The notes: generated by a model not told the origin, from the sequence alone. Positions 44,644-53,842 are shown, counted from the stretch's first letter. The stretch is 64,000 nt of DNA from Meiothermus ruber DSM 1279 (GCF_000024425.1 NC_013946.1:2356001-2420000); one strand, 5' to 3'. Translations and numbers: made by a program.

Positions 44644-47402
44644 CGGCGCAGCCCCTCCCCTTTGGGCATGATCTCGCCCAGGGCGGCCTCCAGGATGGCC
44701 TTGTCCAGCCGCTCCACCCAACCAAAGCGCAGGTAGACCAGCCGCACCTCGGGCTCGATCTGCCAGGCCTGGCGAATGGCCGCCAGGTAGATTCCCAGTT
44801 GTACCAAATACCGCTCGGGCCGCATCTCCTGGTCGGTCTTGTAGTCTTCCAGATACCACTGCTGGCCCACCCGGTACAAGCGGTCAATCACCCCCTGCCA
44901 GACCGTAGAGCCCAGCGGCAGGGCCACGGCGAACTCGGGGTAGTCCTCGTCGCGGGGCCAGGGGAGTGCGCGGCCCAAAAGTTCCTGGTAGTGCTCCAGC
45001 AGGGCCTGCACCTCGGCCATGATGCCCCTGCGCTCGTCTGGGCCGAAGGGGAACATGACCTCCTGGGCCTCGAGGTTGGCCAGGTGTTGGGGGTTGTCGG
45101 GGCGCCAGTTCTGCCCGATGGCGTAGTGCACCAGCGTCCCGATGGCCCGGGCGCGGCCCGGAACGGCCTCACCCTCCTCGGGGTCGGGCAGGGGCAGGGG
45201 CTCGGCCTCGAGGCGCTTCAGCGCCGAGGGCGAGAAAAGCGGGGGAAACGGCTCGGGCTCGAAGCGGGCATCCACCCAGGGCGAGGGCTGCAAAGGCGCT
45301 GGCTGGCTCAGCACGCGCACCGGCGGCGCTGGCTGGTAGGGCCAGGTTTGTAGGTGAAAATCCGGGCGGTGGTAGGGCTTGCTGGCCGGGCCCAGGTTCA
45401 TGGCCTCGAGCACCTTACCCCAGCCCTCGGGCTGGCCGTGGCTGGCGCTGGCGGTGAGCAGCAGGGTATCGCGGGCCCTCGAGGCCGCCACGTACAGCAG
45501 GCGGTAGCTCTCCTCCTCTTCCTGTAGCTTCACCTGCTGCCTAAAAGCCTCGAACTGTGGGGTTTCCGGCAGGGCCACCCACCGCCTCAAGCGCCCCCCA
45601 TCCCCCCCATTCGGCCCCTGCCCCAGGTACAGCGGCTGGGGCCGGTGCACATTCATCCGCCCCAGGTCGAAGACCGCCACCAAAGGCCATTCCAGCCCTT
45701 TGGCCTGGTGGACGGTCAGAATCTGCACCCCCTCACCCGACTGCGGCACATCGCCGGCGTCGGCCTGCCGCGAGAGCAGCTCGAGCCGCTCCAGAAGCCC
45801 CTCGAGGTTCTGGGGTGGGCGCGGGGCGAAGTAGAAGAGCAGCGCGTCCACGTTCTCCCGCGCGCGCGGCTCCAGGAAGTCGTGGTAGGGGCGGCCATCC
45901 ATCAGGGGGGCCCGGATCAGGAATTTGAGCACCTCGAGCGGGGCCATCAGGCGCACCTGGGCTTGAATCTGGCGAAGGCGTTCGTACACGCTGGGCCAGT
46001 GCTGGGCCAGGCGGCCCAGGGGGTCGTCGGCCCGCAACACCCCCTCGATCTGGGGAAGCTCGAGGGGCTTCAGGGGGCCGGCCTCGGTGTGCTGCCCGAA
46101 GGGGCTGCGCAAAAAAACCGCCAGCGACAGGCCCCTGGGGTCGAGGGCGGCCCGCAGGGCATGGTACAGGTCACGCACCTCCTGCCGCTCGTAGTAGCCC
46201 CGCCCCTGCAACAGCACGTAGGGAATCTGGGCCTCGGCCAAGGCCTCTTCCAAAAAGCGCACGCTGCCGTATGAGCGCACCAGCACCGCCATCTGGCTGT
46301 ACTCGATGGGGCCGCGCAGGGCCGCGAGCCGCCCGGCCAGCACCCGCGCCTCCTGCTTGCGCAGCTCCTCGAGCGGGAGCTCCCCCACCACCCAGTGCAC
46401 CTCCAGCCGCCCCTGCTCGGGCCGCACCCCCTCGACCGGGGGGGCTTCCTCGAGGCCAAAGCCCAGCCCCTCTTTAGCCAGATACCCTGTAAGGCCGTTC
46501 AGAAAGCGCACCAGCACCCGGCTGTGCCGGTAGCTATGGGTCAGGGGGGGTTCGGACTTACCTTCCCGCAGGGCCTTGCGGAAGACCGAGACATCGGCGT
46601 TGCGAAAGGCGTAGATGGACTGCTTGGGGTCGCCCACAATCTCGATGGGCAGCCTGGCCTGCTCGAGGGCCGCAAAAAAAGCCCCTTGCACGGGGTTCAC
46701 GTCCTGGTACTCGTCCACCAAAAGCACCCGCACCCGCTCCAAAACCCGCTTCATGGCCCTATCATTCCTGGCGAGTTCTAAAGCCTTGCGCTCGAGCTCG
46801 GAGGGCGAGAGCAGGTTGGCCCCCAGGCGGGCCTCGTAGGCGGCGTACACGGTCTGGTACACCTGGAGCAGATGCTGGTTGGCCTCCCCCGCCGCCGGCT
46901 CAAAAACCTCGGCCTGGGAGCGCCTGGAAAAAAGGTGCAAAAGGGGCTCGGTGAGTTCGTCGGAGACCAGGCCAAACAGCGGGTGGTGGGCATCCTGGGC
47001 CAGGTAGCGCAGGGTCTGCCACTCCTCCTCGAAGATAGCCTGGGCCTCCCAGTCGCCCAGCATGGAAAAGTCGGGGTCGAGGTGCAGGAGCGGGGCCGCA
47101 AGCCGCAGGCACTGGGCCATAAAGCCGTGAATGGTGCTGAGGGTGGCCCCGGCAATCTCGCGGGCCGCCTCCTGAAAAGCGGCCCGGCTCCCCCCTGAAG
47201 CCACAAAGCTCAGGTGCCGCCCGGTTTGCAACACCTCCTCGATGGCCGCCGCCACCCGCACCCGCAGCTCGTCGGCGGCCTTGCGGGTAAAGGTGACGCC
47301 GGCAATGCGGCGCAACGGCGTACCCTTAGCGATGAGCTCGAGGTAGCGCAAGACCAGGCTGGCGGTCTTGCCGGTTCCGGCGGAGGCGACACGAACTTTC
47401 AC
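44640..47402 (-). CDS. addA: AddA-like UvrD/RecB helicase-nuclease
   Basis: 920 aa from GTG. Helicase motif I ASAGTGKTASL, motif Ia GVTFTRKAADELR, motif II LLVDEYQDVNPVQ, motif III GDPKQSIYAFR, motif V QILTVHQAKGLEWPLV and motif VI LLYVAASRARD are present; the C-terminal RecB-type nuclease keeps GVIDRLYR and LEDYKTD. Shorter than Bacillus AddA (about 1230). It overlaps the doc gene by GTGA, so it is translated after the toxin; an AddB-like gene lies 2 kb away on the same strand. Expected to process double-strand ends for recombination. Confidence 0.88.
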   Translation of the reverse strand: MKVRVASAGTGKTASLVLRYLELIAKGTPLRRIAGVTFTRKAADELRVRVAAAIEEVLQTGRHLSFVASGGSRAAFQEAAREIAGATLSTIHGFMAQCLRLAAPLLHLDPDFSMLGDWEAQAIFEEEWQTLRYLAQDAHHPLFGLVSDELTEPLLHLFSRRSQAEVFEPAAGEANQHLLQVYQTVYAAYEARLGANLLSPSELERKALELARNDRAMKRVLERVRVLLVDEYQDVNPVQGAFFAALEQARLPIEIVGDPKQSIYAFRNADVSVFRKALREGKSEPPLTHSYRHSRVLVRFLNGLTGYLAKEGLGFGLEEAPPVEGVRPEQGRLEVHWVVGELPLEELRKQEARVLAGRLAALRGPIEYSQMAVLVRSYGSVRFLEEALAEAQIPYVLLQGRGYYERQEVRDLYHALRAALDPRGLSLAVFLRSPFGQHTEAGPLKPLELPQIEGVLRADDPLGRLAQHWPSVYERLRQIQAQVRLMAPLEVLKFLIRAPLMDGRPYHDFLEPRARENVDALLFYFAPRPPQNLEGLLERLELLSRQADAGDVPQSGEGVQILTVHQAKGLEWPLVAVFDLGRMNVHRPQPLYLGQGPNGGDGGRLRRWVALPETPQFEAFRQQVKLQEEEESYRLLYVAASRARDTLLLTASASHGQPEGWGKVLEAMNLGPASKPYHRPDFHLQTWPYQPAPPVRVLSQPAPLQPSPWVDARFEPEPFPPLFSPSALKRLEAEPLPLPDPEEGEAVPGRARAIGTLVHYAIGQNWRPDNPQHLANLEAQEVMFPFGPDERRGIMAEVQALLEHYQELLGRALPWPRDEDYPEFAVALPLGSTVWQGVIDRLYRVGQQWYLEDYKTDQEMRPERYLVQLGIYLAAIRQAWQIEPEVRLVYLRFGWVERLDKAILEAALGEIMPKGEGLRR

Positions 47403-47842
47403 AGGTGTGGGTCGGTATAGTCCTGATTACAGGCCATCAGCAAGAAAGCTCGAAATCCTTCCAGGCTCAAATAACCGGCTGCCATGAGCACCATCATATC
47501 CTCAATCTCGAGCGCCGGGCGGCTAATGTAGTAGCCGTTGGCGTGGAGGGTGGTTTCGACCGCAAGCCAGGCCGTTCGCTTATTGGCATCGTGAAAAGCG
47601 TGGTTCCTGGCCAATCGAAAACCCAGGGCCGCTACTTTGGTAAAGAAGGTGGGATAAGCATCCGCGCCCCCAGCGCTCGCAATAGGTGCGGACAGGGCCG
47701 ACTGTAGGGCCGCCGCATCCCGAATCCCCTCCAGGCCCCCAAAGCGTACCAGGGCGTTGTGGTGCAGTGTAACAACCAGTTTTCCTGTGGGGTAGCGGTG
47801 GCCTTTGTAACGATAGAAGAAGCTAGCGCTGGGCAAGGCCAC
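47399..47842 (-). CDS. doc: Doc/Fic-family toxin
   Basis: 147 aa. The Fic motif HAFHDANKRT is at residues 81-90 and VRFGGLEGIRDAAALQSAL at 32-50 is the Doc (death-on-curing) hallmark. Doc kinases phosphorylate EF-Tu. The GTG at 47842 is chosen because AGAGG lies 6 bases upstream and it follows the antitoxin reading with a 20-base overlap; the reading further upstream is in the antitoxin's other frame. Its TGA overlaps the addA GTG. The first 20 residues extend beyond the usual 126-aa Doc. Confidence 0.88.
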   Translation of the reverse strand: MALPSASFFYRYKGHRYPTGKLVVTLHHNALVRFGGLEGIRDAAALQSALSAPIASAGGADAYPTFFTKVAALGFRLARNHAFHDANKRTAWLAVETTLHANGYYISRPALEIEDMMVLMAAGYLSLEGFRAFLLMACNQDYTDPHL

Positions 47843-47993
47843 GTAATACCTCTGCGTTGCGCTCCAGGGCCTCCGCCACAATGCGCTCCTGTTCTTCGAG
47901 GGGAGTCTCCTCGAACTCGAGCTCCTCGAGCTGGGGAAGCTCAACGGGTGCAGGAACTTCGAGTTGAATGGGTTGGGTTTTGGCAGTGGACAT
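47823..47993 (-). CDS. Putative antitoxin of Doc, 56 aa
   Basis: Too short for the usual ORF cut-off. ATG with AGGAG 6 bases upstream; the 56 residues start MSTAKTQPIQLEVPAP and continue as an acidic helical tail (LEEQERIVAEALERNAEVLR). It overlaps the doc start by 20 bases, the classic antitoxin-first arrangement. It does not look like Phd or AbrB; a helix like this could occupy the Fic site directly. Function is inferred from position. Confidence 0.7.
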   Translation of the reverse strand: MSTAKTQPIQLEVPAPVELPQLEELEFEETPLEEQERIVAEALERNAEVLRGLAQR

Positions 47994-48057
47994 GGCACTC
48001 CTGAGACAAATAAGTATAGCAATGTCCTGCTAGAATATCGAGCGATAGAGGGCTTTT
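47994..48057. promoter_or_regulatory. Divergent promoter region of the TA-addA operon and aminotransferase
   Basis: Minus-strand TATACT (48018-48013) lies about 20 bases before the antitoxin ATG. Plus-strand TAGAAT (48031-48036) lies 21 bases before the aminotransferase GTG. The -35 regions are weak. Confidence 0.4.
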
Positions 48058-48903
48058 GTGAAATACGCCAGCATCAACGGAACCATCATCGAACACGACA
48101 AGGCCAGCCTGCACATCTCCGACCTGGGCCTGCGGCGGGGGTATGCGGTATTCGAGTTTTTCCGCATTTTGCGGGGTGTTCCGGTGTTTCTGGAGGATCA
48201 CCTCGAGCGCTTCGAGCGCTCGGCCCGGCTGCTGGAGCTTACCCCACCCTTCGGGCGGGAAAAGCTCGAGGGCCTGATTCGGGAGCTGATAGAGCTCAAC
48301 AACCTGCGGGAAGCCGGCATCCAGATGCTGCTCACCGGGGGCTACTCCCCCGATGCCTTCACCCCCGGCCAGCCCAACCTGATCATCGCGCCCATGGCGG
48401 TCACCCCACCCCCAGCCCAGCTCTACCAGCAGGGGGGCAAGGTCATCCTGCACCAGAACCTGCGCGAGCTGCCCGAGGCCAAAACCACCGACTACCTGGT
48501 CGCGGTGAAGCTCGCCAAACGGGTGCGGGCCGAGGGGGCCACCGAGGTGATCTATCACGATGGAAAAACCGTGTACGAGGGCGGGCGCAGCAGCCTGTTG
48601 ATCATCCAGCAGGGCACCCTGATCACCGCCCAGGCGGGCGTGCTGCCGGGCATCACCCGCAAGCACCTGCTGGAGGTGGCCCGTCCGATTTTGCCCATCC
48701 AGGAGCGGCCCATCACCCTGGCTGAACTCTACTCCGCCGACGAGGTGCTGCTGACCGGGGCCACCCGGCAGGTCATGCCCATCACCCAGATTGAAGATCG
48801 GCGGGTGGGCGATGGGCAGGTAGGGCCTTACAGCCAGCAGTTGATGAAAGCCTTCCAGGAGCACCTCGATGCCTATCTGAACCACCGCATGGTGCTGCGC
48901 TGA
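48058..48903 (+). CDS. Class IV aminotransferase (BCAT/ADCL/D-AAT fold)
   Basis: 281 aa from GTG. KYASINGTIIEHDKASLHIS, GLRRGYAVFEFFRILRGVPVFLEDHLERF, then Lys in the AVKLAKRV region and EGGRSSLLII, PGITRKHLLEVA and ATRQVMPI are fold-type IV hallmarks. EFFRI with a single Arg suggests an aminodeoxychorismate lyase or D-amino-acid aminotransferase-like role more than BCAT. The catalytic Lys is in DYLVAVKLAKR. Confidence 0.83.
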   Translation: MKYASINGTIIEHDKASLHISDLGLRRGYAVFEFFRILRGVPVFLEDHLERFERSARLLELTPPFGREKLEGLIRELIELNNLREAGIQMLLTGGYSPDAFTPGQPNLIIAPMAVTPPPAQLYQQGGKVILHQNLRELPEAKTTDYLVAVKLAKRVRAEGATEVIYHDGKTVYEGGRSSLLIIQQGTLITAQAGVLPGITRKHLLEVARPILPIQERPITLAELYSADEVLLTGATRQVMPITQIEDRRVGDGQVGPYSQQLMKAFQEHLDAYLNHRMVLR

Positions 48904-49425
48904 GCGCAGGGGGCTTGGGAGGGTTGCATACTTTCAGTGCTCTCACGGCCGGAGGGCTTCGGGTTCAGTACACGGTGGGGCCTGGGGGCCGACCTGTTGC
49001 TGCCCCCGCGCCCGGGGGCCTCGGCTTTTGCCCGCGGTTCGTACATAGAAGACGGTCTGGCTGTTGCTCTGAGCGTAACCTGGGAGACCTACATCGCTTA
49101 CCGCTAGGTGGCCTCGACACTGAACGGCGGTGGCGTAGGGTTGGACACGGGGTATTGCTGGCCCATGGCCCTCGAGACCGACCAGGGGTATATCGGGCCC
49201 CGCCTATACAGCTACGTGCAGTGCCAGAGTACCAACAACGCCCCCCTGCAGTGCGGTGGGCTGCGCCTGAACCCCGGCTTTAGCATCGGGGCCAACCTCA
49301 ACCTGGGGCGCTTTGTGGCCGCGCCGGAAATCCCGCTGTTTTTACTGCCTCCGGACGAGGCCTATGCCACCCTCCGCCTGGCTTCGCCGTTCAGTTTTTC
49401 GCTGTCTTTCCGTTTTTGAAGGAGG
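48904..49425 (+). pseudogene. Remnant of a secreted/outer-membrane-type protein with in-frame TAG
   Basis: One reading frame runs from the aminotransferase stop at 48901 to 49419, broken only by a TAG at 49105-49107. The first part (EGFGFSTRWGLGADLLLPPR...SVTWETYIAYR) and the second (VASTLNGGGVGLDTGYCWP...FSFSLSFRF) have the short alternating strands and terminal aromatic Phe of a beta-barrel end. There is no signal peptide and no good start, so this appears to be the decayed C-terminal end of a larger gene. Confidence 0.55.
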
Positions 49426-51762
49426 CTAACTGTACTGCGCCTCACGGCAGACGTCCCGAACACCACAGCTACGGCAACGGAAACCGGGGTTGGGTTCCAC
49501 CACCCCGGTTTTGTACTGGGCGTAGGTCTCCTGCGCTTTGGCCAGTAGGTTCTCGAGCGCCCCCCAGAGCCGTTCGATGGGCTTGCCGTACACCAGCAGC
49601 GGGTCGCCCAGCACCGGCCAGGCCCACAGATAAACGCGCTGGACGCGCTTCGGGAAAGTCGAGAGCAGGTAACCGGCGGCCCAGCGCTCACTCCAGCGCT
49701 CGCGCACCTGCTGGTCGGCCTTTTCTGCGGGGGTCTCGGGGGCTACAAAGCGGTAGATGTGCACCTCGCCGCCCTTGCGCAAAACCCCGTCCAGCCGCGC
49801 TTCCAGCCCCGCACCATTCAGCCTGAAACCCAGGCTGAGCTCGCTCAGCAGGGCGTAGTGGTGGCGCATCCAGCCCTCGGTCTGGGGGAACTGCCGGGCC
49901 AGGGCCTCGAGGCGGGCCGGCACCAGCTTCTCGGCCTTGCGCAGCTCGTGCGTCCACTGCTGCCACCACTCCAGCAGTCGCTCGTCCTTGGGGATGAGCT
50001 GCTGGGCCCAGAACTGAAAGCTGCACTCGCGGTAGCGCCGCAGGTCTTCCACCCGAGGCGCCCCCAGGCTCGCCCGACCCAAGGGGGCCCGGTAGCCTCC
50101 TTGCTGGGCCAGCTCGAGCCGGCTGGCCGGGGGCAGCTTGGGCAGGTAGGGCGGGGTGCTGCCCACCAGCATGGGCTCGGGTTCCAGCGGCCCCTCCTGG
50201 CTGGCCTCGGGGTAGGTGATGATCACCTCGTCGGCGCGGGTTTTGAGCTCCTGCAAGAGCAGGCGGTCGCGCCCCAAAAAGCGTTTGGGCAACCCCGCAG
50301 CTTGAAGGGCTTGCTCGAGGCCCACCCGCAACTCCTCGGGGACGAAGTAGTCCTCCTGCTCGCCGGTGTTGTAGGCCCCCTCCACCGCATAGGTCAGATA
50401 GAGCTTCTTCCAGCGCTGCCCCGAGGCCAGGTTGGGCGTGAGCACCGCCACCCCGCCCGGCGGGCGCTGGGGCTCGTAGGTCTCGGCCAGCAAGGCCGCC
50501 CACCAGTGGCGGAAATCGGGGCCCAGGGCGATGCGGTGGGCTTCGTAGGCCCGTTCCAGCAGGCTGACCCGGCGGGGGCTGTGGCGCACCTCGGGCAGCG
50601 AGTCCAGCAGCTCCTCGGCCCAGGCCAGCGAGGGGTGGAAGCTGTGGTTCCACCCCCGGCCTTCGAAGAACGAGCCTGCTTCACCGGGGGGCTTCAGGCG
50701 CGAGAGCCAGGCCGCCCACAGGTCTTGCATCCCCAGCTCAGCGGCCAGGCGGGTGGTGGCCTCGAGGCCCACCAGGCCGCGCTCGAGCGCCGCTCGGCCC
50801 AGCGGGGCCAGGTCGGGCACGGCCATCAGGCGGCTGGGCGTGGGGTAGTCGGGCAGCTCGAGGAGCTCGAGCAACAGCCGCCCCTCGGGGGTGTCGGCGG
50901 CGGTGCGAAGCCGGTAATCCACCAGGGGCAGGCCATACTCGTCGGCCAGGGTGAGCAGGGCAGGAATCCGCGACTCCGGCGCCACCACCGCCACATCCAG
51001 GGCCGCCAGGCCCTGCGCCAGGTCGCGCTTGATGGCGCGCAGCACCCAGCGGGCCTCGCTCACCGGGTTCTGGGCGCGGTAAACCTGGGCCGGAATTGGG
51101 CGCGATTCCAGTGTCTCATCAGGGGCGAGTCCGGGCGGGGCTTCGGGTAAACTAACCCAGACCGGAACATAGCGGGACAGCGCCCGCAACAGCCGCAACT
51201 CCTGCACCCCCAGTTCGCGAAAGCCATCCACCACCACCAGGTCGGGCTCGAGCTGCACCGGCCCCTGCGCCAGCAGTTCCAGCGCCCCCGAGCGAAAGTC
51301 GTCGTAGTCCCAGCGGCCCAAGGTGGTCTTGAGCTCCTCGTAGCGGGCATATACCTGCCGCAAGCGCCGGGTCTCGGGGCTCTGGTTGGGAATCTCCTCC
51401 GGTTTTACCCCGTTGCGCTTGGCCTCGGCGATGGCGCGGGCAAACAGGCGGGCCTCACCGGGCTTGGGAATTGGATTTTCTGAATTCTGCAGGGCCTCCC
51501 CCACCAGCGCCACCCGGCCCGGCCCGGTCAGGATGGGCTTCAGGCCATAGCTGGCCGCCAGCAAGCGGTAGTAGAGCTGCTGCGAGGAGAGCACCTCGAG
51601 GCCCAGCACCGCGCCTTTTTGGGTGGCCCGGCGGTAGACGTAGGCTTTTTGCGCGGGCAGGCACACCCACCAGACCCGTTGGCGCTGTTGCAAAAAAGAC
51701 TGGGCCAGCTCGAGCAGGCGGGTGGTCTTGCCGGAAGCCGGGGGGCCAACCAGGAGGTGCAT
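49426..51762 (-). CDS. addB: AddB-like Fe-S nuclease-fold protein with eroded nuclease site
   Basis: 778 aa. N-terminal Walker A GPPASGKTTRLL, helicase-like middle part, and a C-terminal PD-(D/E)XK fold flanked by the four cysteines of the AddB iron-sulfur staple: YRECSFQFW, then CRSCGVRDVC at the end. In the nuclease region GLEARLDGVLRKGG stands where the family has G-x-I-D-R-x-D and HIYRF where it has x-D-Y-K, so the catalytic Asp and Lys appear missing. Likely a structural/recognition partner of AddA. Shorter than Bacillus AddB. Confidence 0.75.
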   Translation of the reverse strand: MHLLVGPPASGKTTRLLELAQSFLQQRQRVWWVCLPAQKAYVYRRATQKGAVLGLEVLSSQQLYYRLLAASYGLKPILTGPGRVALVGEALQNSENPIPKPGEARLFARAIAEAKRNGVKPEEIPNQSPETRRLRQVYARYEELKTTLGRWDYDDFRSGALELLAQGPVQLEPDLVVVDGFRELGVQELRLLRALSRYVPVWVSLPEAPPGLAPDETLESRPIPAQVYRAQNPVSEARWVLRAIKRDLAQGLAALDVAVVAPESRIPALLTLADEYGLPLVDYRLRTAADTPEGRLLLELLELPDYPTPSRLMAVPDLAPLGRAALERGLVGLEATTRLAAELGMQDLWAAWLSRLKPPGEAGSFFEGRGWNHSFHPSLAWAEELLDSLPEVRHSPRRVSLLERAYEAHRIALGPDFRHWWAALLAETYEPQRPPGGVAVLTPNLASGQRWKKLYLTYAVEGAYNTGEQEDYFVPEELRVGLEQALQAAGLPKRFLGRDRLLLQELKTRADEVIITYPEASQEGPLEPEPMLVGSTPPYLPKLPPASRLELAQQGGYRAPLGRASLGAPRVEDLRRYRECSFQFWAQQLIPKDERLLEWWQQWTHELRKAEKLVPARLEALARQFPQTEGWMRHHYALLSELSLGFRLNGAGLEARLDGVLRKGGEVHIYRFVAPETPAEKADQQVRERWSERWAAGYLLSTFPKRVQRVYLWAWPVLGDPLLVYGKPIERLWGALENLLAKAQETYAQYKTGVVEPNPGFRCRSCGVRDVCREAQYS

Positions 51763-51801
51763 GAGCTCACTATAGCGAGCCGCTCCTGGCTTCGAGAAGT
51801 A

Positions 51802-52308
51802 CTAGCGAAGCTCGAGCGGAAACCGCACCACCGAGCGCTGGTAAACCGCCAGCCAGCGAGGGTTGGGGATGGGCTCGAGGTTCTGCCTCAGCAACAACAC
51901 CCCCACCACCCGGCCCTGGTGGGTCAAAAAGCAGCGGTAGCCGGTGGGAACGGCCACGTACCAGTTACCCAGGCTCAGGCTTTGCGGTAGTTCTCCTAGA
52001 CCCTGAGACAGCCGGTTGCGCAGCCGAATCGCGTCTTGTAGTGGGCGCTCGAGCGCCACCACCGCAATATCCTCCAGGCCCAGCGGAACCGGCTGCAGGT
52101 CGATGTTAACGGTCAGCCGGGCCAGGGCGGCTTCCCCGGTGCCCAGTACCACCCGCAGCAAGAAGCGCTGGGGGGCTACCCGCTCGGCGTAGGCAAACTG
52201 GGGGCGCAGGGCCTGAAAAACCCCCTGGCAGCGCTCGAGCACACCCAGCTCAACCGACTGCGCCCAACCCCAGGCCCCCAACACCAGCAAACAAAAACAA
52301 CGCCTCAA
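51802..52308 (-). CDS. Secreted protein of unknown function
   Basis: About 168 aa from a TTG that follows GGGGGC; the product starts with a signal peptide (RRCFCLLVLGAWGWAQ). The mature chain is strand-rich with no recognised motif; TVNIDLQPVPLGLEDIAVVALERP and LRNRLSQGLGELPQSL stand out. A longer reading to 52350 has a less natural start. Confidence 0.55.
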   Translation of the reverse strand: MRRCFCLLVLGAWGWAQSVELGVLERCQGVFQALRPQFAYAERVAPQRFLLRVVLGTGEAALARLTVNIDLQPVPLGLEDIAVVALERPLQDAIRLRNRLSQGLGELPQSLSLGNWYVAVPTGYRCFLTHQGRVVGVLLLRQNLEPIPNPRWLAVYQRSVVRFPLELR

Positions 52309-52378
52309 GCTGCCCCCATCGCGGCAATAAAGCCAACCGCCCCCGACCACGGTTCAAAGCAATGCCACCTGCCTTCTA

Positions 52379-53644
52379 TCAATCATCCTTCAGTTCTTCC
52401 CCGGCGAGCTCGAGCCCCACAGGCCACTTTACGCGATGTGGCTTAAGCCCACCTGAAAAGGCATCCACCCCAACCCCCGCAGAACCGGCATCTGGGAAGC
52501 GCGCCAACCCCAAAGCGCTATAAACCGGCCCCAATGGGTATCCGGCCAGGCGGAGCTTCTCCCTCAGGCCGGCCACCACCTCAAAGCTGCTGAGGAAGGT
52601 TCCGGGGTAGTAGTAGCCCAGAATCTGGCGGAAGTCCCAGCCCTGTAATGCCAGCCCTCGAGCCCCCCACTGGCTCATGCCCACCCCGTGGCCGCTGCCC
52701 TGTCCAAACACCTGCCAGCCCTCAAAGCGCACACGGGTGGAAGGCAGCCCCAAACCCCGCAGCAGGCGGGTAGACTGTGGTGCATCGAGCTCCACGCTGC
52801 CGCTATTCCCCACGATGCGCAGGCGTAGGGGACGGCCGCTCTCACTTACCAGCAGCGGGGTCACCGCCTGCACCACCCCAACCTGCATACCCAGCCCAGC
52901 CAGGCCCCGCGCCACCGCTTCGGGCGTCAGGGTACGGCTCCAGCTACTGTTGGGGCTCACCGCAAAGGGGTCGGGCCGGGCTACCAGATAGGGGACGGTG
53001 TTGCCCCAGACTTCAGCGGAAGCCGCTGTGTAGCCGCCTGAGTCGGCATGGTAGACCGCGGTAATTGGTTTTTGGTTGAAGCTCACGATCAGCGAGCGGG
53101 TAGCATACACCGCGCTCGAGTGCCGGGGGTTTTCCGCCGAGCGCCCCAGATAAACCTGACAGCGCTCGGTAGCGCATAGATCGTAGAGGCCCCGGGGATT
53201 AAGCCGGTATAAGGCAAAAGTACGGGCCAGGATGGCCTGGGCTTGCAAGACCGCGTCCGGGAAAGAGGCCGGCACCTCGGCCGGCACAACCCCCAGCAGG
53301 TAGTCTTCGAGCCAGACCCGGTTGACCAGCAACACCCGCCCCGCCTGCCACACCGCCAGCAGGTTTCCCCGGTAGCTACGGCCCTCCAAGGCAAAACCTT
53401 CAGCGGCCACAAACTCAACCCACGGGCCCGCGCTAAGCCCATCCACCAACACCTCGCCCGGGCCGGCCGTTACTCGAAACTGGCCCGTGCCCACATCTCG
53501 AGCCCCATAGGCTGTCTGCTGCCGGTGAGGCCCCAGTCGAACGGTAGCCGACGGGGCTTCGGCCAACAAAACCCGCAGCAGCAGGTCTGGCTGGGCTTGT
53601 GCAAACCCCAGCAGGAGCAGCCCCATCCATAAAACGCGCCTCAT
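52379..53644 (-). CDS. SpoIID/LytB-domain secreted protein
   Basis: 421 aa with signal peptide (MRRVLWMGLLLLGFAQA). The SpoIID domain is evident: LEDYLLGVVPAEVPASFPDAVLQAQAILARTFAL, CQVYLGRS, AVYHADSGGYTA, and the terminal GSGHGVGMSQWGARGLA. SpoIID family members cleave stemless peptidoglycan; in non-sporulating bacteria they act in cell-wall remodelling. The ATG at 53644 is chosen for the signal peptide. Confidence 0.9.
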   Translation of the reverse strand: MRRVLWMGLLLLGFAQAQPDLLLRVLLAEAPSATVRLGPHRQQTAYGARDVGTGQFRVTAGPGEVLVDGLSAGPWVEFVAAEGFALEGRSYRGNLLAVWQAGRVLLVNRVWLEDYLLGVVPAEVPASFPDAVLQAQAILARTFALYRLNPRGLYDLCATERCQVYLGRSAENPRHSSAVYATRSLIVSFNQKPITAVYHADSGGYTAASAEVWGNTVPYLVARPDPFAVSPNSSWSRTLTPEAVARGLAGLGMQVGVVQAVTPLLVSESGRPLRLRIVGNSGSVELDAPQSTRLLRGLGLPSTRVRFEGWQVFGQGSGHGVGMSQWGARGLALQGWDFRQILGYYYPGTFLSSFEVVAGLREKLRLAGYPLGPVYSALGLARFPDAGSAGVGVDAFSGGLKPHRVKWPVGLELAGEELKDD

Positions 53645-53793
53645 AGCAACCTTCCTCAAGTATAGGCTCACCGCCAAGACGGTCGCGTTCATCTGGCCTT
53701 GAGGTCGAGCAGCAGGCGCCCAATGCCCCGGTGCATAGCAGGTACAATCAGCCTACAGAAGCGGCACAATCCACCCTGCGCTGCCCGGTGGGG

Positions 53794-53842
53794 TTGTGCA
53801 TTTCATTCTGTTGTGGGATACTCTTATTAGTAATGATTACTA
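53794..53842 (+). promoter_or_regulatory. Promoter and operator of the metal ATPase
   Basis: TTGTGC (53794-53799), 17 bases, GATACT (53817-53822), then the perfect 7-1-7 palindrome TAGTAATGATTACTA (53828-53842) across the expected start site. It resembles Fur/Zur- or ArsR-type operators; a metal sensor probably represses here. The regulator gene is not adjacent. Confidence 0.6.

Noticed and set aside
47843-48022. Doc extended upstream to 48022
   Set aside because: The upstream residues (Ser/Arg/Pro-rich) are the antitoxin gene read in another frame; GTG 47842 has its own AGAGG.
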